Source of the DNA: Helicobacter sp. MIT 00-7814
GTDB lineage: Bacteria > Campylobacterota > Campylobacteria > Campylobacterales > Helicobacteraceae
Assembly: GCF_003364115.1 (NCBI RefSeq)
Contig: NZ_NXLL01000006.1
Location: 18,932-82,931, forward strand
Direction of reading: 5' to 3'
DNA: 64,000 nt
Every line of letters starts with the position of its first letter. Positions within the stretch are counted from its first letter, which is position 1. Positions 37,453-46,105 of this stretch are shown in pieces. A program made the translations under genes and the position numbers. The notes below the pieces were generated by a model, which was not told the DNA's origin, searched no databases, and worked only from the letters and a program-made list of their open reading frames with translations.

Positions 37453-40115
37453 AACAAAAAAGGAGCAAAAATGGCAACAAAAACACAAAAACTAAAGAAC
37501 CCACCAAAGTATAAGCCAAAGGACAAATTTGAACTACAGGTGATTTTAGATGACTTTGAGTTGGATTTAAGTGAGATTGACACAAGTCTTATTACAGATA
37601 TGAGTAATCTTTTTAGACAAAGCAGACGCAAGAAGTTTGCGGGCATTAATAGCTGGGATACGAGCAATGTAGAGGATATGCATAATATGTTTCATGATGC
37701 GGTGTATTTCAACCACAATATAAGCTCATGGAATGTCAGCAAAGTAAAAAATATGGAATCTATGTTTCAGGGTGCAAGAAGATTTAACCAACCACTTGAT
37801 AAGTGGGATGTTAGCAATGTAGAAAATATGAAAGAAATGTTTTGCAGTGCAAGGAAATTTAACCAGTCGCTTAACTCTTGGAATGTAGGCAAAGTAAAAA
37901 ATATGCGTTCTATGTTTTGCAACGCTCAATCTTTTAACCAACCATTAGATTCTTGGGACACAAGCAGCGTTACAGATATGTTTGAAATGTTTTATATGAC
38001 ACCAGTTTTTAACCAGTCCATTAACTCTTGGAATGTCGGCAAGGTGGAAAATATGGAGAACATGTTTTCCTTCACAGAAGCTTTTAACCAGCCACTTGAT
38101 AAATGGGATACAAGCAGCGTTACAAATATGAGGTGCATGTTTCACTACGCATATAAATTTAACCAGCCCATTAACTCTTGGAATGTTGGCAAGGTAAAAA
38201 ATATGGGAGGAATGTTTCACCATGCAAAAGTTTTTAACCAACCGCTCAATGACTGGGATGTCAGTAGCGTAGAGGATATGGGAAGTATGTTTTCATATGC
38301 AGAAGAATTTAATCAGCCACTTGGTAAATGGAACACAGGCAAGGTAAAAGATATGGTGTGGATGTTTCATTTTGCAAAAAATTTTAACCAAAATATAGAT
38401 ACTTGGGATGTTGGCAATGTTACAAATATGAGAGAAATGTTTGACTGCGCATCAAAATTTAACCAACCACTTAACTCTTGGAATGTTAGCAAAGTAGAGA
38501 ATATGGAATCTATGTTTTCGTGTGCGTATGATTTTAACCAACCGCTTGATAAATGGGATGTAAGAAAAGTAAAAACTATGCGGGGAATGTTTTTGAGTGC
38601 ATACGAATTTAATCAACCGCTTAATGACTGGGATGTCAGCAATGTAGAAGAAGTAAGAGGTATGTTTGTGCGTGCAAAGGAATTTAACCAGCCTTTAGAT
38701 AAATGGGAGCTCGTTCAAGTTACAAATATAACAAGAATGTTTGAGGGCGCAAAGAAATTTAATCAAAATATTGATACTTGGGGAGATAAGCTAGGCGAGA
38801 CGAGCACCCGGATGCACTTAATGGATACATTTAAAGACACCAGTATGAAAGAACTACCACAATGGTATATCACTCGCATACAAAATACGCGCTAAGATAG
38901 AATTTAAGGAGAAAAAATGAGTAAATATACGCCAAAAAATAAATACGAGCTTAAAGACTTGCTATATAAAGAAGTCCCATTAGGCGAGATTGACACTAGC
39001 CTTATTACTGATATGAGTGGGCTTTTTTTCAATAGCTGGGAAGATGATTTTAGCGGGATTGAAAAGTGGAATGTGAGTAATGTTACAAATATGAGTTCTA
39101 TGTTTTATGGGGCTAAATATTTCAACCACAACATAAGCGCGTGGGATACGAGTAATGTTACAAATATGAGTAAAATGTTTGCGGATTCAAAGAAATTTGA
39201 CAGAAATATAAACTCATGGAATGTCAGTAAAGTAAAAAATATGTCTGGCATGTTTAAAGGTGCAAGTAAATTTGATAGCCCACTTGATAACTGGGATACA
39301 AGCAGTGTAGAGGATATGAGTAATATGTTTTGTAATGCGGCGAAGTTTAAGCAAGATATAAGTGAGTGGAATGTCAGCAATGTCAAAAATATGTCTGGCA
39401 TGTTTAAAGGTGCAAGTAAATTTGACAGACCACTTAATAACTGGAATGTCAGCAATGTGGAGGATATGAGTAATATATTTTGCAATGCGGTGAAGTTTAA
39501 CCAAGATATAAATTCATGGAATGTAAGCAAAGTAAAAAATATGTCTGGTATGTTTAATGGTGCAAGTAGATTTGATAGCCCACTTGATAAATGGGATGTT
39601 GGCAATGTGGAGGATATGAGCGATATGTTTTGCTCTGCGGCGAGCTTTGACCAAGATATAAGCGGGTGGAATGTCAGCAAAGTAAAAAACTTTGAAGCGA
39701 TGTTTAAAAAAACAGAGAAATTCAATCAAGCCCTTTATAAATGGGACATAAGCAAGGCAAAAAATATAAGCTCTATGTTTGAAGGCGCGGAGGCATTTAA
39801 CCGCGATATAAGGACTTGGAATACAAGCAAGGTTACAAAAATGGAGGCTGTGTTTAAGGAAACGCACGCGTTTAATCAATGCCTTAATGATTGGGATACA
39901 AGCAATGTGGTAAGTATGGTTTCTATGTTTAAAGGTGCAAAGAGTTTTAATCAGCCTTTAGATAAATGGAATGTCTCAAAAGTAAAGTCTTTTGCATATA
40001 TGTTTTATGAAGCTTATAGATTTAACCACCCGCTTACCATGTGGGATACTAGCAGCGCGGGGAATATGGAGTGCATGTTTTATGGCAGTCAATTATTTGA
40101 TAAAAAAAATAAGCC
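36268..40115 (+). repeat. 75-bp coding repeat array across three genes
   Basis: About 40 copies of a 75-base unit run through the three BspA-like genes, interrupted only by the lead-in and linker regions. The conserved core at DNA level is the TGGGATGT/TGGAATGT ... AAAAATATG ... ATGTTT ... TTTAACCA words. The period is a multiple of three, so gain or loss of units keeps the frame. Confidence 0.8.
37471..38895 (+). CDS. BspA-like (DUF285) repeat protein 2
   Basis: Protein of 474 residues with one lead-in (YKPKDKFELQVILDDFELDL, EIDTSLITDMSNLF) and about 15 consecutive repeats of exactly 25 residues, from INSWDTSNVEDMHNMF to LDKWELVQVTNITRMF. Repeats tend to alternate between W-D and W-N types, giving a secondary 50-residue period. 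The C-terminal end (ELPQWYITRIQNTR) breaks the pattern. No export signal is visible. It starts 18 bases after the previous gene behind AAAAAGGAGC. Confidence 0.85.
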   Translation: MATKTQKLKNPPKYKPKDKFELQVILDDFELDLSEIDTSLITDMSNLFRQSRRKKFAGINSWDTSNVEDMHNMFHDAVYFNHNISSWNVSKVKNMESMFQGARRFNQPLDKWDVSNVENMKEMFCSARKFNQSLNSWNVGKVKNMRSMFCNAQSFNQPLDSWDTSSVTDMFEMFYMTPVFNQSINSWNVGKVENMENMFSFTEAFNQPLDKWDTSSVTNMRCMFHYAYKFNQPINSWNVGKVKNMGGMFHHAKVFNQPLNDWDVSSVEDMGSMFSYAEEFNQPLGKWNTGKVKDMVWMFHFAKNFNQNIDTWDVGNVTNMREMFDCASKFNQPLNSWNVSKVENMESMFSCAYDFNQPLDKWDVRKVKTMRGMFLSAYEFNQPLNDWDVSNVEEVRGMFVRAKEFNQPLDKWELVQVTNITRMFEGAKKFNQNIDTWGDKLGETSTRMHLMDTFKDTSMKELPQWYITRIQNTR

Positions 40116-40128
40116 GATAATGAGATAA
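38917..40128 (+). CDS. BspA-like (DUF285) repeat protein 3
   Basis: Protein of 403 residues with a short lead-in (YTPKNKYELKDLLYKEVPL, EIDTSLITDMSGLF) and about 14 repeats of 25 residues, many very similar to each other (NVSKVKNMSGMFKGASKFD recurs nearly unchanged). No signal peptide or anchor. It follows the second gene by 21 bases with AAGGAG, and is the last gene of the likely operon. High DNA similarity among repeats should favour recombination and copy-number change. Confidence 0.85.
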   Translation: MSKYTPKNKYELKDLLYKEVPLGEIDTSLITDMSGLFFNSWEDDFSGIEKWNVSNVTNMSSMFYGAKYFNHNISAWDTSNVTNMSKMFADSKKFDRNINSWNVSKVKNMSGMFKGASKFDSPLDNWDTSSVEDMSNMFCNAAKFKQDISEWNVSNVKNMSGMFKGASKFDRPLNNWNVSNVEDMSNIFCNAVKFNQDINSWNVSKVKNMSGMFNGASRFDSPLDKWDVGNVEDMSDMFCSAASFDQDISGWNVSKVKNFEAMFKKTEKFNQALYKWDISKAKNISSMFEGAEAFNRDIRTWNTSKVTKMEAVFKETHAFNQCLNDWDTSNVVSMVSMFKGAKSFNQPLDKWNVSKVKSFAYMFYEAYRFNHPLTMWDTSSAGNMECMFYGSQLFDKKNKPIMR

Positions 40129-40151
40129 AAAGGCTTTAATAAGCGTTTTTT
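40127..40151 (+). terminator. Possible terminator after the BspA-like cluster
   Basis: AAAAAGGCTT-TAAT-AAGCGTTTTTT forms a stem of GCTT/AAGC extended by A/T pairs across one G-G mismatch, followed by six T. It begins in the stop codon of the last BspA-like gene and lies in the 55-base gap before the convergent fliT-like gene. The stem is weak. Confidence 0.4.
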
Positions 40152-40183
40152 AGAATCTAAACGCGCGGAAATTGCAGTAAATA

Positions 40184-40426
40184 TTAGTTTTGTAAAAACG
40201 CCTGCGCGGCGCGGATTTGCTCCATTGCGTGCTTGCTTTCTTGCTTTTTTTGCTCTAAAAGTTTGATAACTTGAGAAAGTAGCTCTCTTGCTTGAAGCTT
40301 AGATTCTAAAGGGGTTTGTGAAAGATCATCTGGGAGATTTATTGAGAGTTCAAACGCGCGCTTTTCGTCCTTTTGCAAAAGTGCGATTTTGAGCTCATCA
40401 AGCCAGCGCGTAGTTTGTAAATTCAA
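40184..40426 (-). CDS. FliT-like flagellar chaperone
   Basis: Small helical protein of 80 residues (MNLQTTRWLDELKIALLQKD...). It lies 3 bases downstream of fliS, where H. pylori has its FliT-like gene. No specific catalytic motif is expected. Proposed role: export chaperone for FliD. The call depends mainly on position and size. Confidence 0.6.
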   Translation of the reverse strand: MNLQTTRWLDELKIALLQKDEKRAFELSINLPDDLSQTPLESKLQARELLSQVIKLLEQKKQESKHAMEQIRAAQAFLQN

Positions 40427-40429
40427 AAA

Positions 40430-40819
40430 TTAATCCATATGCAAAAGCTCTTGCGCATTGACTTCGCGCCATGCCTCAAGCAAGCCTCTTGCGACATTTG
40501 TAACAATATCAATTTTGCTTGTATCATTAGTGACATTTGCTTGTGTGAGAAGTTTAATCTGATGCGTGTAAAGCCCTGTGAGATACACAGCCACATCGCC
40601 GCCTTTTTCGTAATCAAGGGTATTTAGCAACTCTGTGAAAATATCAGTCGTGCGGTTAATGTAGTAGATTTTTTTCTCAATGTCGCCTGCTTCCATATAG
40701 CGCTTTGCCTGCGCACAAAAACGCAAAATCCCTTCATACAACATCTCCACAAGTTTAACCGGAGATTCTACCATTACAGCACTTTGCTGATACAGATTAT
40801 AGGCGTTGTTGCTTCTCAT
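40430..40819 (-). CDS. fliS: Flagellin export chaperone FliS
   Basis: Helical chaperone of 129 residues that keeps flagellin unpolymerised before export. The N-terminus NAYNLYQQSAVMVESPVKLVEMLYEGI matches the FliS family (Y...QxxVxTASPxKLVxMLYDGA). It sits directly downstream of fliD, 9 bases apart, in the flaG-fliD-fliS-fliT-like order of H. pylori. Confidence 0.92.
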   Translation of the reverse strand: MRSNNAYNLYQQSAVMVESPVKLVEMLYEGILRFCAQAKRYMEAGDIEKKIYYINRTTDIFTELLNTLDYEKGGDVAVYLTGLYTHQIKLLTQANVTNDTSKIDIVTNVARGLLEAWREVNAQELLHMD

Positions 40820-40828
40820 TGTGTCCCC

Positions 40829-42883
40829 TTATTTTTTGTTATTTGCCACAGATTGGTCAATCATCATCTGCACACTATTAAAAGAATTATTCGTTCTTGA
40901 AATCTGCCCGTCATAAGCTGCAAAACGCTGTGCCATCAAATCATAACGCGTATCAAGCATAGCATTTGCCTTATTTTTATCTTCCTTGAGTTTTTTATCT
41001 TCTCTTGTGAGACTTTCCTCAAGCAATTTCAATCTCGAGTTGCTACCATCGACCAATTTTGCAAGTTCTTTATCAAGCATTTTGAAAACGCCATCAACTT
41101 CGATTTCTCTAAATTCCCTCGTTGTCATTTTGCCCTGAAAAAACTCTTTTGCGCCCTCTGGATCGCTATTTAGCGCATTACGCAAGGTTGAAGTATCAAG
41201 CGACATAACACCCTTTTCATTGATAGTTATGCCATATTTGACAAGCGATTGTCGCTCAATCCCCCCGCCCATCGTGTAGGAAAAAATCTTATTAAGTGTG
41301 GGGCGTATCATTCTCACATCGCTATCGCCATTAAACACGCCCGCGATTTTAGAATCTTCATCAAAGCGCGTGAGTTCATCGACTTTCATGCTTAGCGCGT
41401 TGTAAGATTCTACAAATTTTGTGAGACTTTCGATAATCGCCTCATCATCGCGCGTAACATTAATAATCGCTGGCTTGCCCGGCTCCGTGGTAGAAAGTAG
41501 CTCAAGCGTAATCCCGCTTGCCACATCATCGATGCTATTGCTCGGGCGGCGCATTTTTATGCCGTTGTAGCTGAACTCCGCATCTTGCGCGGCTTGAATA
41601 TTTTTAATCTTAAAAAGATCATTTTGCGTTTTTGTGTAATCCATAGTCGAGCCACTGCTTACGCCCCAAGATTCTAGCGCTTCTTTGCTCGCGCTGTCAT
41701 TTGCTGGTATGATAGAGACTTCGCCCGTGTCAGAGTTGATAATCACCTTGCCATCTTGTGTCGCGTTTGAATGCAAGCCCGCGATATTATCAATCGCCGC
41801 TGCAATGGCTTTGGCATTGTCATAAGAAGTGTTATTTTTCTTTGTAATGGTTGAAAGATCAAGCGGGACAGAGCCAATGGTGATTGTGCCTTTTAGCAAG
41901 CCTGCTTTGATAGGGTTTGTGGTAACTAGATCTTTATTTTCAAGGTTATCTTTGCTTGTCGTGGATTTAAAGCCTAGCTCCCTTGCCTTTGCGCCACCTA
42001 CTTGAACTTCATTCCCCCTCCTATCATTGATAATAAGAGAATCTCCCTTCGCCCCAAGCCCAATATTAAGATCCCCATTTTCTAGCAAACCTTCAAAATC
42101 AGAATCTGCCTCTATCGCTTTAACTATCGCTTCTTTAAGCGCGCTTGCGTTGTCGTTTGTTTTAGAATCCGCGCTAGTTTTTAGGCTAATATTTAGCGTT
42201 TTGCTCGCACCTTTTGTCGTGGCAAGCGTTATGCTAAAGTCATCATCTTTGATATCTAGCGCGCCATTTTTGATTGTATCGCCATTAATGAGCGCGCCAA
42301 AGTAGATTCTATTTGATTCGCCGGTTTCTTTGGAATTTATCATCAATTGATAAGGATTGCTCCCGCCGGTTTTCATAATCGTGCCAATCACTTCGCTATT
42401 TGTCTTATCAGTGATAAGCTGGGCGACCTCATCAAGTGCCATTCCCGCTTTTATCTCAATCTCATAAAACTTGCCTTTTGTGAAAAAATTAAGCGTTGCA
42501 TCTTTTTGCGTAAAGACAGAATCTCTCTCCGCAAACTTCGTGCCAACTTCGTTTATATCGGATTTTGCGATGGATTCTATATCAAGCTTGATATCTTGCA
42601 CCGGCACGCCAGCAGTGATTGTGGCTTTGACCGCATCACCTACGACATTGCTTGAGCGCCCCAAATAGGTAGAATAATCCGCAAGCTTGCTTGTATAAGA
42701 TTTGATTTCTCGCACAGCACTTGTAAGCTCCACAAGCTCGGTTTGCTTTTCGAGGTTTTTTTCCATCTTTTTTTCAAGCGGCTTGATTTGGGATGCTTCA
42801 TCGGCTTTGCGTAATTTTTCAATCGTATCATAATTAAGGACATTGCTCCCAATGCCTAGAGAGCTAAGTTTGCCTAGTGCCAT
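40829..42883 (-). CDS. fliD: Flagellar filament cap protein FliD
   Basis: Cap protein of 684 residues required for flagellin polymerisation at the filament tip. The N-terminal helical region begins LGIGSNVLNYDTIEKLRKADE. The C-terminal FliD domain includes SYNALSMKVDELTRF, GDSDVRMIRPTLNKIF and YGITINEKGVMSLDTSTL, and the protein ends in a coiled coil. Length agrees with Helicobacter FliD. A 44-base gap separates it from flaG. Confidence 0.95.
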   Translation of the reverse strand: MALGKLSSLGIGSNVLNYDTIEKLRKADEASQIKPLEKKMEKNLEKQTELVELTSAVREIKSYTSKLADYSTYLGRSSNVVGDAVKATITAGVPVQDIKLDIESIAKSDINEVGTKFAERDSVFTQKDATLNFFTKGKFYEIEIKAGMALDEVAQLITDKTNSEVIGTIMKTGGSNPYQLMINSKETGESNRIYFGALINGDTIKNGALDIKDDDFSITLATTKGASKTLNISLKTSADSKTNDNASALKEAIVKAIEADSDFEGLLENGDLNIGLGAKGDSLIINDRRGNEVQVGGAKARELGFKSTTSKDNLENKDLVTTNPIKAGLLKGTITIGSVPLDLSTITKKNNTSYDNAKAIAAAIDNIAGLHSNATQDGKVIINSDTGEVSIIPANDSASKEALESWGVSSGSTMDYTKTQNDLFKIKNIQAAQDAEFSYNGIKMRRPSNSIDDVASGITLELLSTTEPGKPAIINVTRDDEAIIESLTKFVESYNALSMKVDELTRFDEDSKIAGVFNGDSDVRMIRPTLNKIFSYTMGGGIERQSLVKYGITINEKGVMSLDTSTLRNALNSDPEGAKEFFQGKMTTREFREIEVDGVFKMLDKELAKLVDGSNSRLKLLEESLTREDKKLKEDKNKANAMLDTRYDLMAQRFAAYDGQISRTNNSFNSVQMMIDQSVANNKK

Positions 42884-42927
42884 CTTTGTGTGCCTTCTTT
42901 AAAAGAATATTATTTTAAGAATCCTGC

Positions 42928-43305
42928 CTAACCTTTTTTATCAAAGATAACGCCAACCACTTCCCGCATGCGCTTCATAAGCTCGATTGCCTCTTTGCTA
43001 GGGATTTCGCGGATAATCTTTTCCCCGCCATATTCCTTCACCGTAACCGTTAGCCCGGGTAAAGTCTCATTATACGCAAAGCTAATGCTCGTGCCAATGC
43101 GCTTCATTTCGTCATTGAGCTTTTTGCTTAGCTCGACTAGCTCATTTTCTAGCTGTTTTTTGCTTTCCTTTGCTGATTGATCATCTACAATTTCTTGCGC
43201 GCTTTGTAGCTTATGCACCTCTTTATTTGAATCTTGAGGCATGGCTTTAACCATATCAACAAGACGATGCTGTGTTGCCTGCAAATCATTTGTAATAATA
43301 CTCAT
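42928..43305 (-). CDS. flaG: FlaG-family flagellar protein
   Basis: Protein of 125 residues. The C-terminal part (ELVELSKKLNDEMKRIGTSISFAYNE...GLTVTVKEYGGEKIIREIPSKEAIELMKRM) matches the FlaG domain, which affects filament length. The N-terminal half is polar. A strong GGAGGAGG site precedes the ATG. It heads the flaG-fliD-fliS unit, with a FliA-type promoter candidate upstream. Confidence 0.9.
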   Translation of the reverse strand: MSIITNDLQATQHRLVDMVKAMPQDSNKEVHKLQSAQEIVDDQSAKESKKQLENELVELSKKLNDEMKRIGTSISFAYNETLPGLTVTVKEYGGEKIIREIPSKEAIELMKRMREVVGVIFDKKG

Positions 43306-43356
43306 CTCTAGCCTCCTCCTTGAAACTTGAAACTTAATTGAAGGATTGTGGCGTGC

Positions 43357-43382
43357 AGTATCGACTAAACAAAACTTTTTTA
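43357..43382 (-). promoter_or_regulatory. Candidate sigma-28 (FliA) promoter of flaG-fliD-fliS
   Basis: On the (-) strand, TAAA (43382-43379), 15 bases, then CGATAC (43363-43358) match the FliA pattern TAAA-N15-(GC)CGATAA apart from the GC and the last base. It lies 52 bases upstream of the flaG start, in the 100-base gap after the EnvC-like gene. The fliA gene itself is in this window. Confidence 0.5.
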
Positions 43383-43405
43383 AAATTAAATGTTTTGAAA
43401 ATTTC

Positions 43406-44638
43406 TTAATTAACCTTAATAAGCTGGAGCGGATCGATGTGCTTGTCTTTTTGGGTTACTTCAAAGCTTAGCTTTTCATTGACTTTTCCTATAATGTAGC
43501 CCTTTTTGATATGCACACCGGGTTTGATTGTCGCAGAGATTTTATCCAAATACGCATACACGGTGTAGAGAGAATTTGCATGCTCGATAATGATGACTTT
43601 TTTAATCACAGGATTTTCTTTCGCAAAGACGACTTTGCCGTCCATTACGCTTTTGACATCAGCATTTTTCTTTTTTGGCACAAGAATCACATTTTCATAA
43701 AAAAATTTCATCTTATACACTGGATCAAATGTCGGACCAAACTTCTGCTCCACCACAAAAGAATCTAGCGGCGCGATAGTCTTTGCGCCTTTATAAGCGA
43801 TGGTAGAGATATCTTTATACGCGCTTGAAGCGATTTTTATATTTTTATCAGCAGTGATTGTGCGCTTTGGCTGTGGCTTTTTGGCGTTATCCTCTTCTTC
43901 TTTTTTGATTTTTTCTTCGATTTTTTTCTGATTTTGTGCTTGGGTGATTTTGAGATTATTTAAAATAGAATCTAGATTCTTTCGCTCATTGTTGATTTCT
44001 TGCAATTTTTGATTATAAATTTTTAGCTCACCTTGCATAGAAAAAAGAATCTGTTCTTGCTTAATCTTAATAGATTCTAGCTCGCTTTTTTTCTTTGTGC
44101 CTTCATCGATTGAGTTTTGAATCTGCGCGATATTTTTTGACACCGCGATAATGTCGTTACTTAGCTTTTGTTTTTGCGCATTGAGTGTTTTTATATGCTT
44201 TTTTGTGTTGGCAAAAAGTATCATATATGCTTCGCGGGAAAGCACATCTTCAGGGGATTCTATATGTTCGCTAAGCATATAAAATGCCAGCCCTTGCGAA
44301 AAAAGCGTAATAATCTCATTTTCTAGCGCGCTTTGTCGCTCTAAAAGCTGTTTGTGGCGTTTTTGATTTTCCTGCAAAGCTTGCTCTTGTGCGGAATATT
44401 TATTTTTATTTTGGTTGATTTCTTTTTGCAAGCTTTCAATTTGAGAATCTAGCTTTATCACCTCGTTATTTTTAGCTTGAATATTTTTTCCAAGCACTTC
44501 TAGTTTTTGGCTAAGTTGGGTTTTTTCCTTGTCATTTTGTGCGAGTTTTTGGGTGTTTAGCGAAATGTCTTGTTCGATATTTGCAAAGGCATTTGTCGCA
44601 AAAAAAATACAGAAAAAAAGCCTACTAAAAGCGCGCAT
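43406..44638 (-). CDS. EnvC-like protein with degenerate M23/LytM domain
   Basis: Periplasmic coiled-coil protein of 410 residues with a signal peptide (AFSRLFFCIFFATNAFA), a long coiled coil (about residues 25-260) and a C-terminal LytM fold. The zinc ligands of active M23 peptidases are not present: the usual HxGIDI-like site reads FFYENVILV, the YAHL site reads YAYL, and the HFEV site reads SFEV. EnvC, the FtsEX-controlled amidase activator, is inactive in the same way. The ATG at 44638 overlaps the ftsX stop by one base; a longer upstream start would lie inside ftsX. Confidence 0.85.
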   Translation of the reverse strand: MRAFSRLFFCIFFATNAFANIEQDISLNTQKLAQNDKEKTQLSQKLEVLGKNIQAKNNEVIKLDSQIESLQKEINQNKNKYSAQEQALQENQKRHKQLLERQSALENEIITLFSQGLAFYMLSEHIESPEDVLSREAYMILFANTKKHIKTLNAQKQKLSNDIIAVSKNIAQIQNSIDEGTKKKSELESIKIKQEQILFSMQGELKIYNQKLQEINNERKNLDSILNNLKITQAQNQKKIEEKIKKEEEDNAKKPQPKRTITADKNIKIASSAYKDISTIAYKGAKTIAPLDSFVVEQKFGPTFDPVYKMKFFYENVILVPKKKNADVKSVMDGKVVFAKENPVIKKVIIIEHANSLYTVYAYLDKISATIKPGVHIKKGYIIGKVNEKLSFEVTQKDKHIDPLQLIKVN

Positions 44639-45447
44639 TACAAATCTTTTTGCTTTAAAATCACAAATGCCACGGACACGAGCGAAATCACAATAGAAGA
44701 GAAAAGTAAAATAAATAAATCGCTCCACACTTTTACAATCTCTGAAGTCACTTCTAACGCATCGGCAATACTTAGTGCAAGCGCGCTATCTTTGAAATAA
44801 ATAAGCGCGACAATGCTTAAAATTGTGGCGATAAAAGAATCTATAATGGCAAGTTTAAAAAGTATGCTATTACGCATCCAAGAAGGTGCGCCTAAAAAGC
44901 TCATAATCTCCATTCTCTCGCTATGCTCAAACTTCCATACTTCGATTTGCTTCACCATCAAAAGCGCGCTTAAAAGCGCAATTAGCACAGAGAAAATCAC
45001 TACTGAACCTTTGATAATAAGCAAAAGTTTATACACTTGAGAATGCGATTTTACAAACGCCTCAACCTTTAGCACGCCATTAAGCTTTAATAAAGTCGAG
45101 CGGATTTTATCCAAACGCTCTTGATCTGGGAAAGTAGATAGGCGCAGTTTATAAAAATAAGGCAATTCTTTTTGGATAGATTCCACACTTTCTTTGCTCA
45201 AATCCTTGCGCAAATCATTCATTAGAGAATCTGTAGCCGTAGGCGTTAGCTCGCTTGCCTCGCGTATGAAACTTTGCACTTTTTGCAAGGTAAGCACTTC
45301 TTTTGAGGCAATAACGATAGAATAACTCTCTGCAAGTTTTTGCTCATGCGTAGCAATGGCGCGATTGACAAGTAAAATACTCTCCAACCCAAAAAGTAGC
45401 GCAAGCAGTGGAATGATTAAGGCAAGATGTCTTTTAAGAGAATTCAT
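44638..45447 (-). CDS. ftsX: Cell division protein FtsX
   Basis: Membrane component of the FtsEX complex, 269 residues. One N-terminal membrane helix is followed by a periplasmic domain (about 30-150) and three further helices, with the cytoplasmic segment EVWKFEHSERMEIMSFLGAP typical of FtsX. It overlaps ftsE by 14 bases and the EnvC-like gene by one base, so the three form one division module. Confidence 0.92.
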   Translation of the reverse strand: MNSLKRHLALIIPLLALLFGLESILLVNRAIATHEQKLAESYSIVIASKEVLTLQKVQSFIREASELTPTATDSLMNDLRKDLSKESVESIQKELPYFYKLRLSTFPDQERLDKIRSTLLKLNGVLKVEAFVKSHSQVYKLLLIIKGSVVIFSVLIALLSALLMVKQIEVWKFEHSERMEIMSFLGAPSWMRNSILFKLAIIDSFIATILSIVALIYFKDSALALSIADALEVTSEIVKVWSDLFILLFSSIVISLVSVAFVILKQKDL

Positions 45448-46105
45448 ATACTACCCCTTCTTCAATATGTAAGCGTCTGTAATTGACATTTAAGCGCTCT
45501 GGCAGGCGGTGCGTCACCACAACCACGGTTATACCAAGCTGTTCATTTACGCCTTTTAAAAGTCCCCAAATAAGCTCACTTGAGTAATCATCAAGATTCC
45601 CTGTTGGCTCATCTGCTAGGATAATGGCTGGATTATGCGCGAGTGCGCGCGCCATTGCTACACGTTGCTGTTCCCCACCGCTAAGCTCTAGGGGGAATTT
45701 ATTTGCCTTATGCGAAAGCTTGATATGCACCAAAAGACGCTCGACTTGAGATTTACAAATCTCTTTTTTGTAGCCATTTATCACCATTGGAAGCATGACA
45801 TTTTTTTCGATATTCCATTCTTTCACAAGCTTATAGTCTTGAAAGACAATGCCTATATTTTGGCGCAAATAGTGAATCTTTGACTTTGAAGCGCGAGGCA
45901 TATTAATGCCATAGACTTCTAGCGCGCCACCTTTGACAGGCAAATGCCCATAAAGCGAGCTTAAAATTGTGCTTTTCCCGCTACCGCTCGCCCCGGTGAT
46001 AAAGACAAATTCTTTGGCATTAATGCTAAAGCTTGCATTTTTTATGACATTTTCATCATTTTTGTAGCCTAAGTTGAGATTCTTTGCTTCGATGATTGTG
46101 CTCAC
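45434..46105 (-). CDS. ftsE: Cell division ATP-binding protein FtsE
   Basis: ABC ATPase of 223 residues. Walker [10 protein letters not shown] is at residues 38-46, the Q-loop lies near [20 protein letters not shown], the signature is [15 protein letters not shown], and Walker B is [12 protein letters not shown]. It drives conformational signalling through FtsX to control septal cell-wall hydrolysis. It overlaps trmB upstream by four bases. Confidence 0.94.
   Translation of the reverse strand: MSTIIEAKNLNLGYKNDENVIKNASFSINAKEFVFITGASGSGKSTILSSLYGHLPVKGGALEVYGINMPRASKSKIHYLRQNIGIVFQDYKLVKEWNIEKNVMLPMVINGYKKEICKSQVERLLVHIKLSHKANKFPLELSGGEQQRVAMARALAHNPAIILADEPTGNLDDYSSELIWGLLKGVNEQLGITVVVVTHRLPERLNVNYRRLHIEEGVVYEFS

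Noticed and set aside
36520..39879. Repeated (-) strand open frames across the BspA-like genes
   Set aside because: They mirror the 75-base repeats in frames without stops; the (+) frames carry the conserved family pattern and good ribosome sites.
36268..40115. Regular repeats considered as a CRISPR array
   Set aside because: The 75-base period is fully coding, has no constant repeat/variable spacer structure and no cas genes are nearby.
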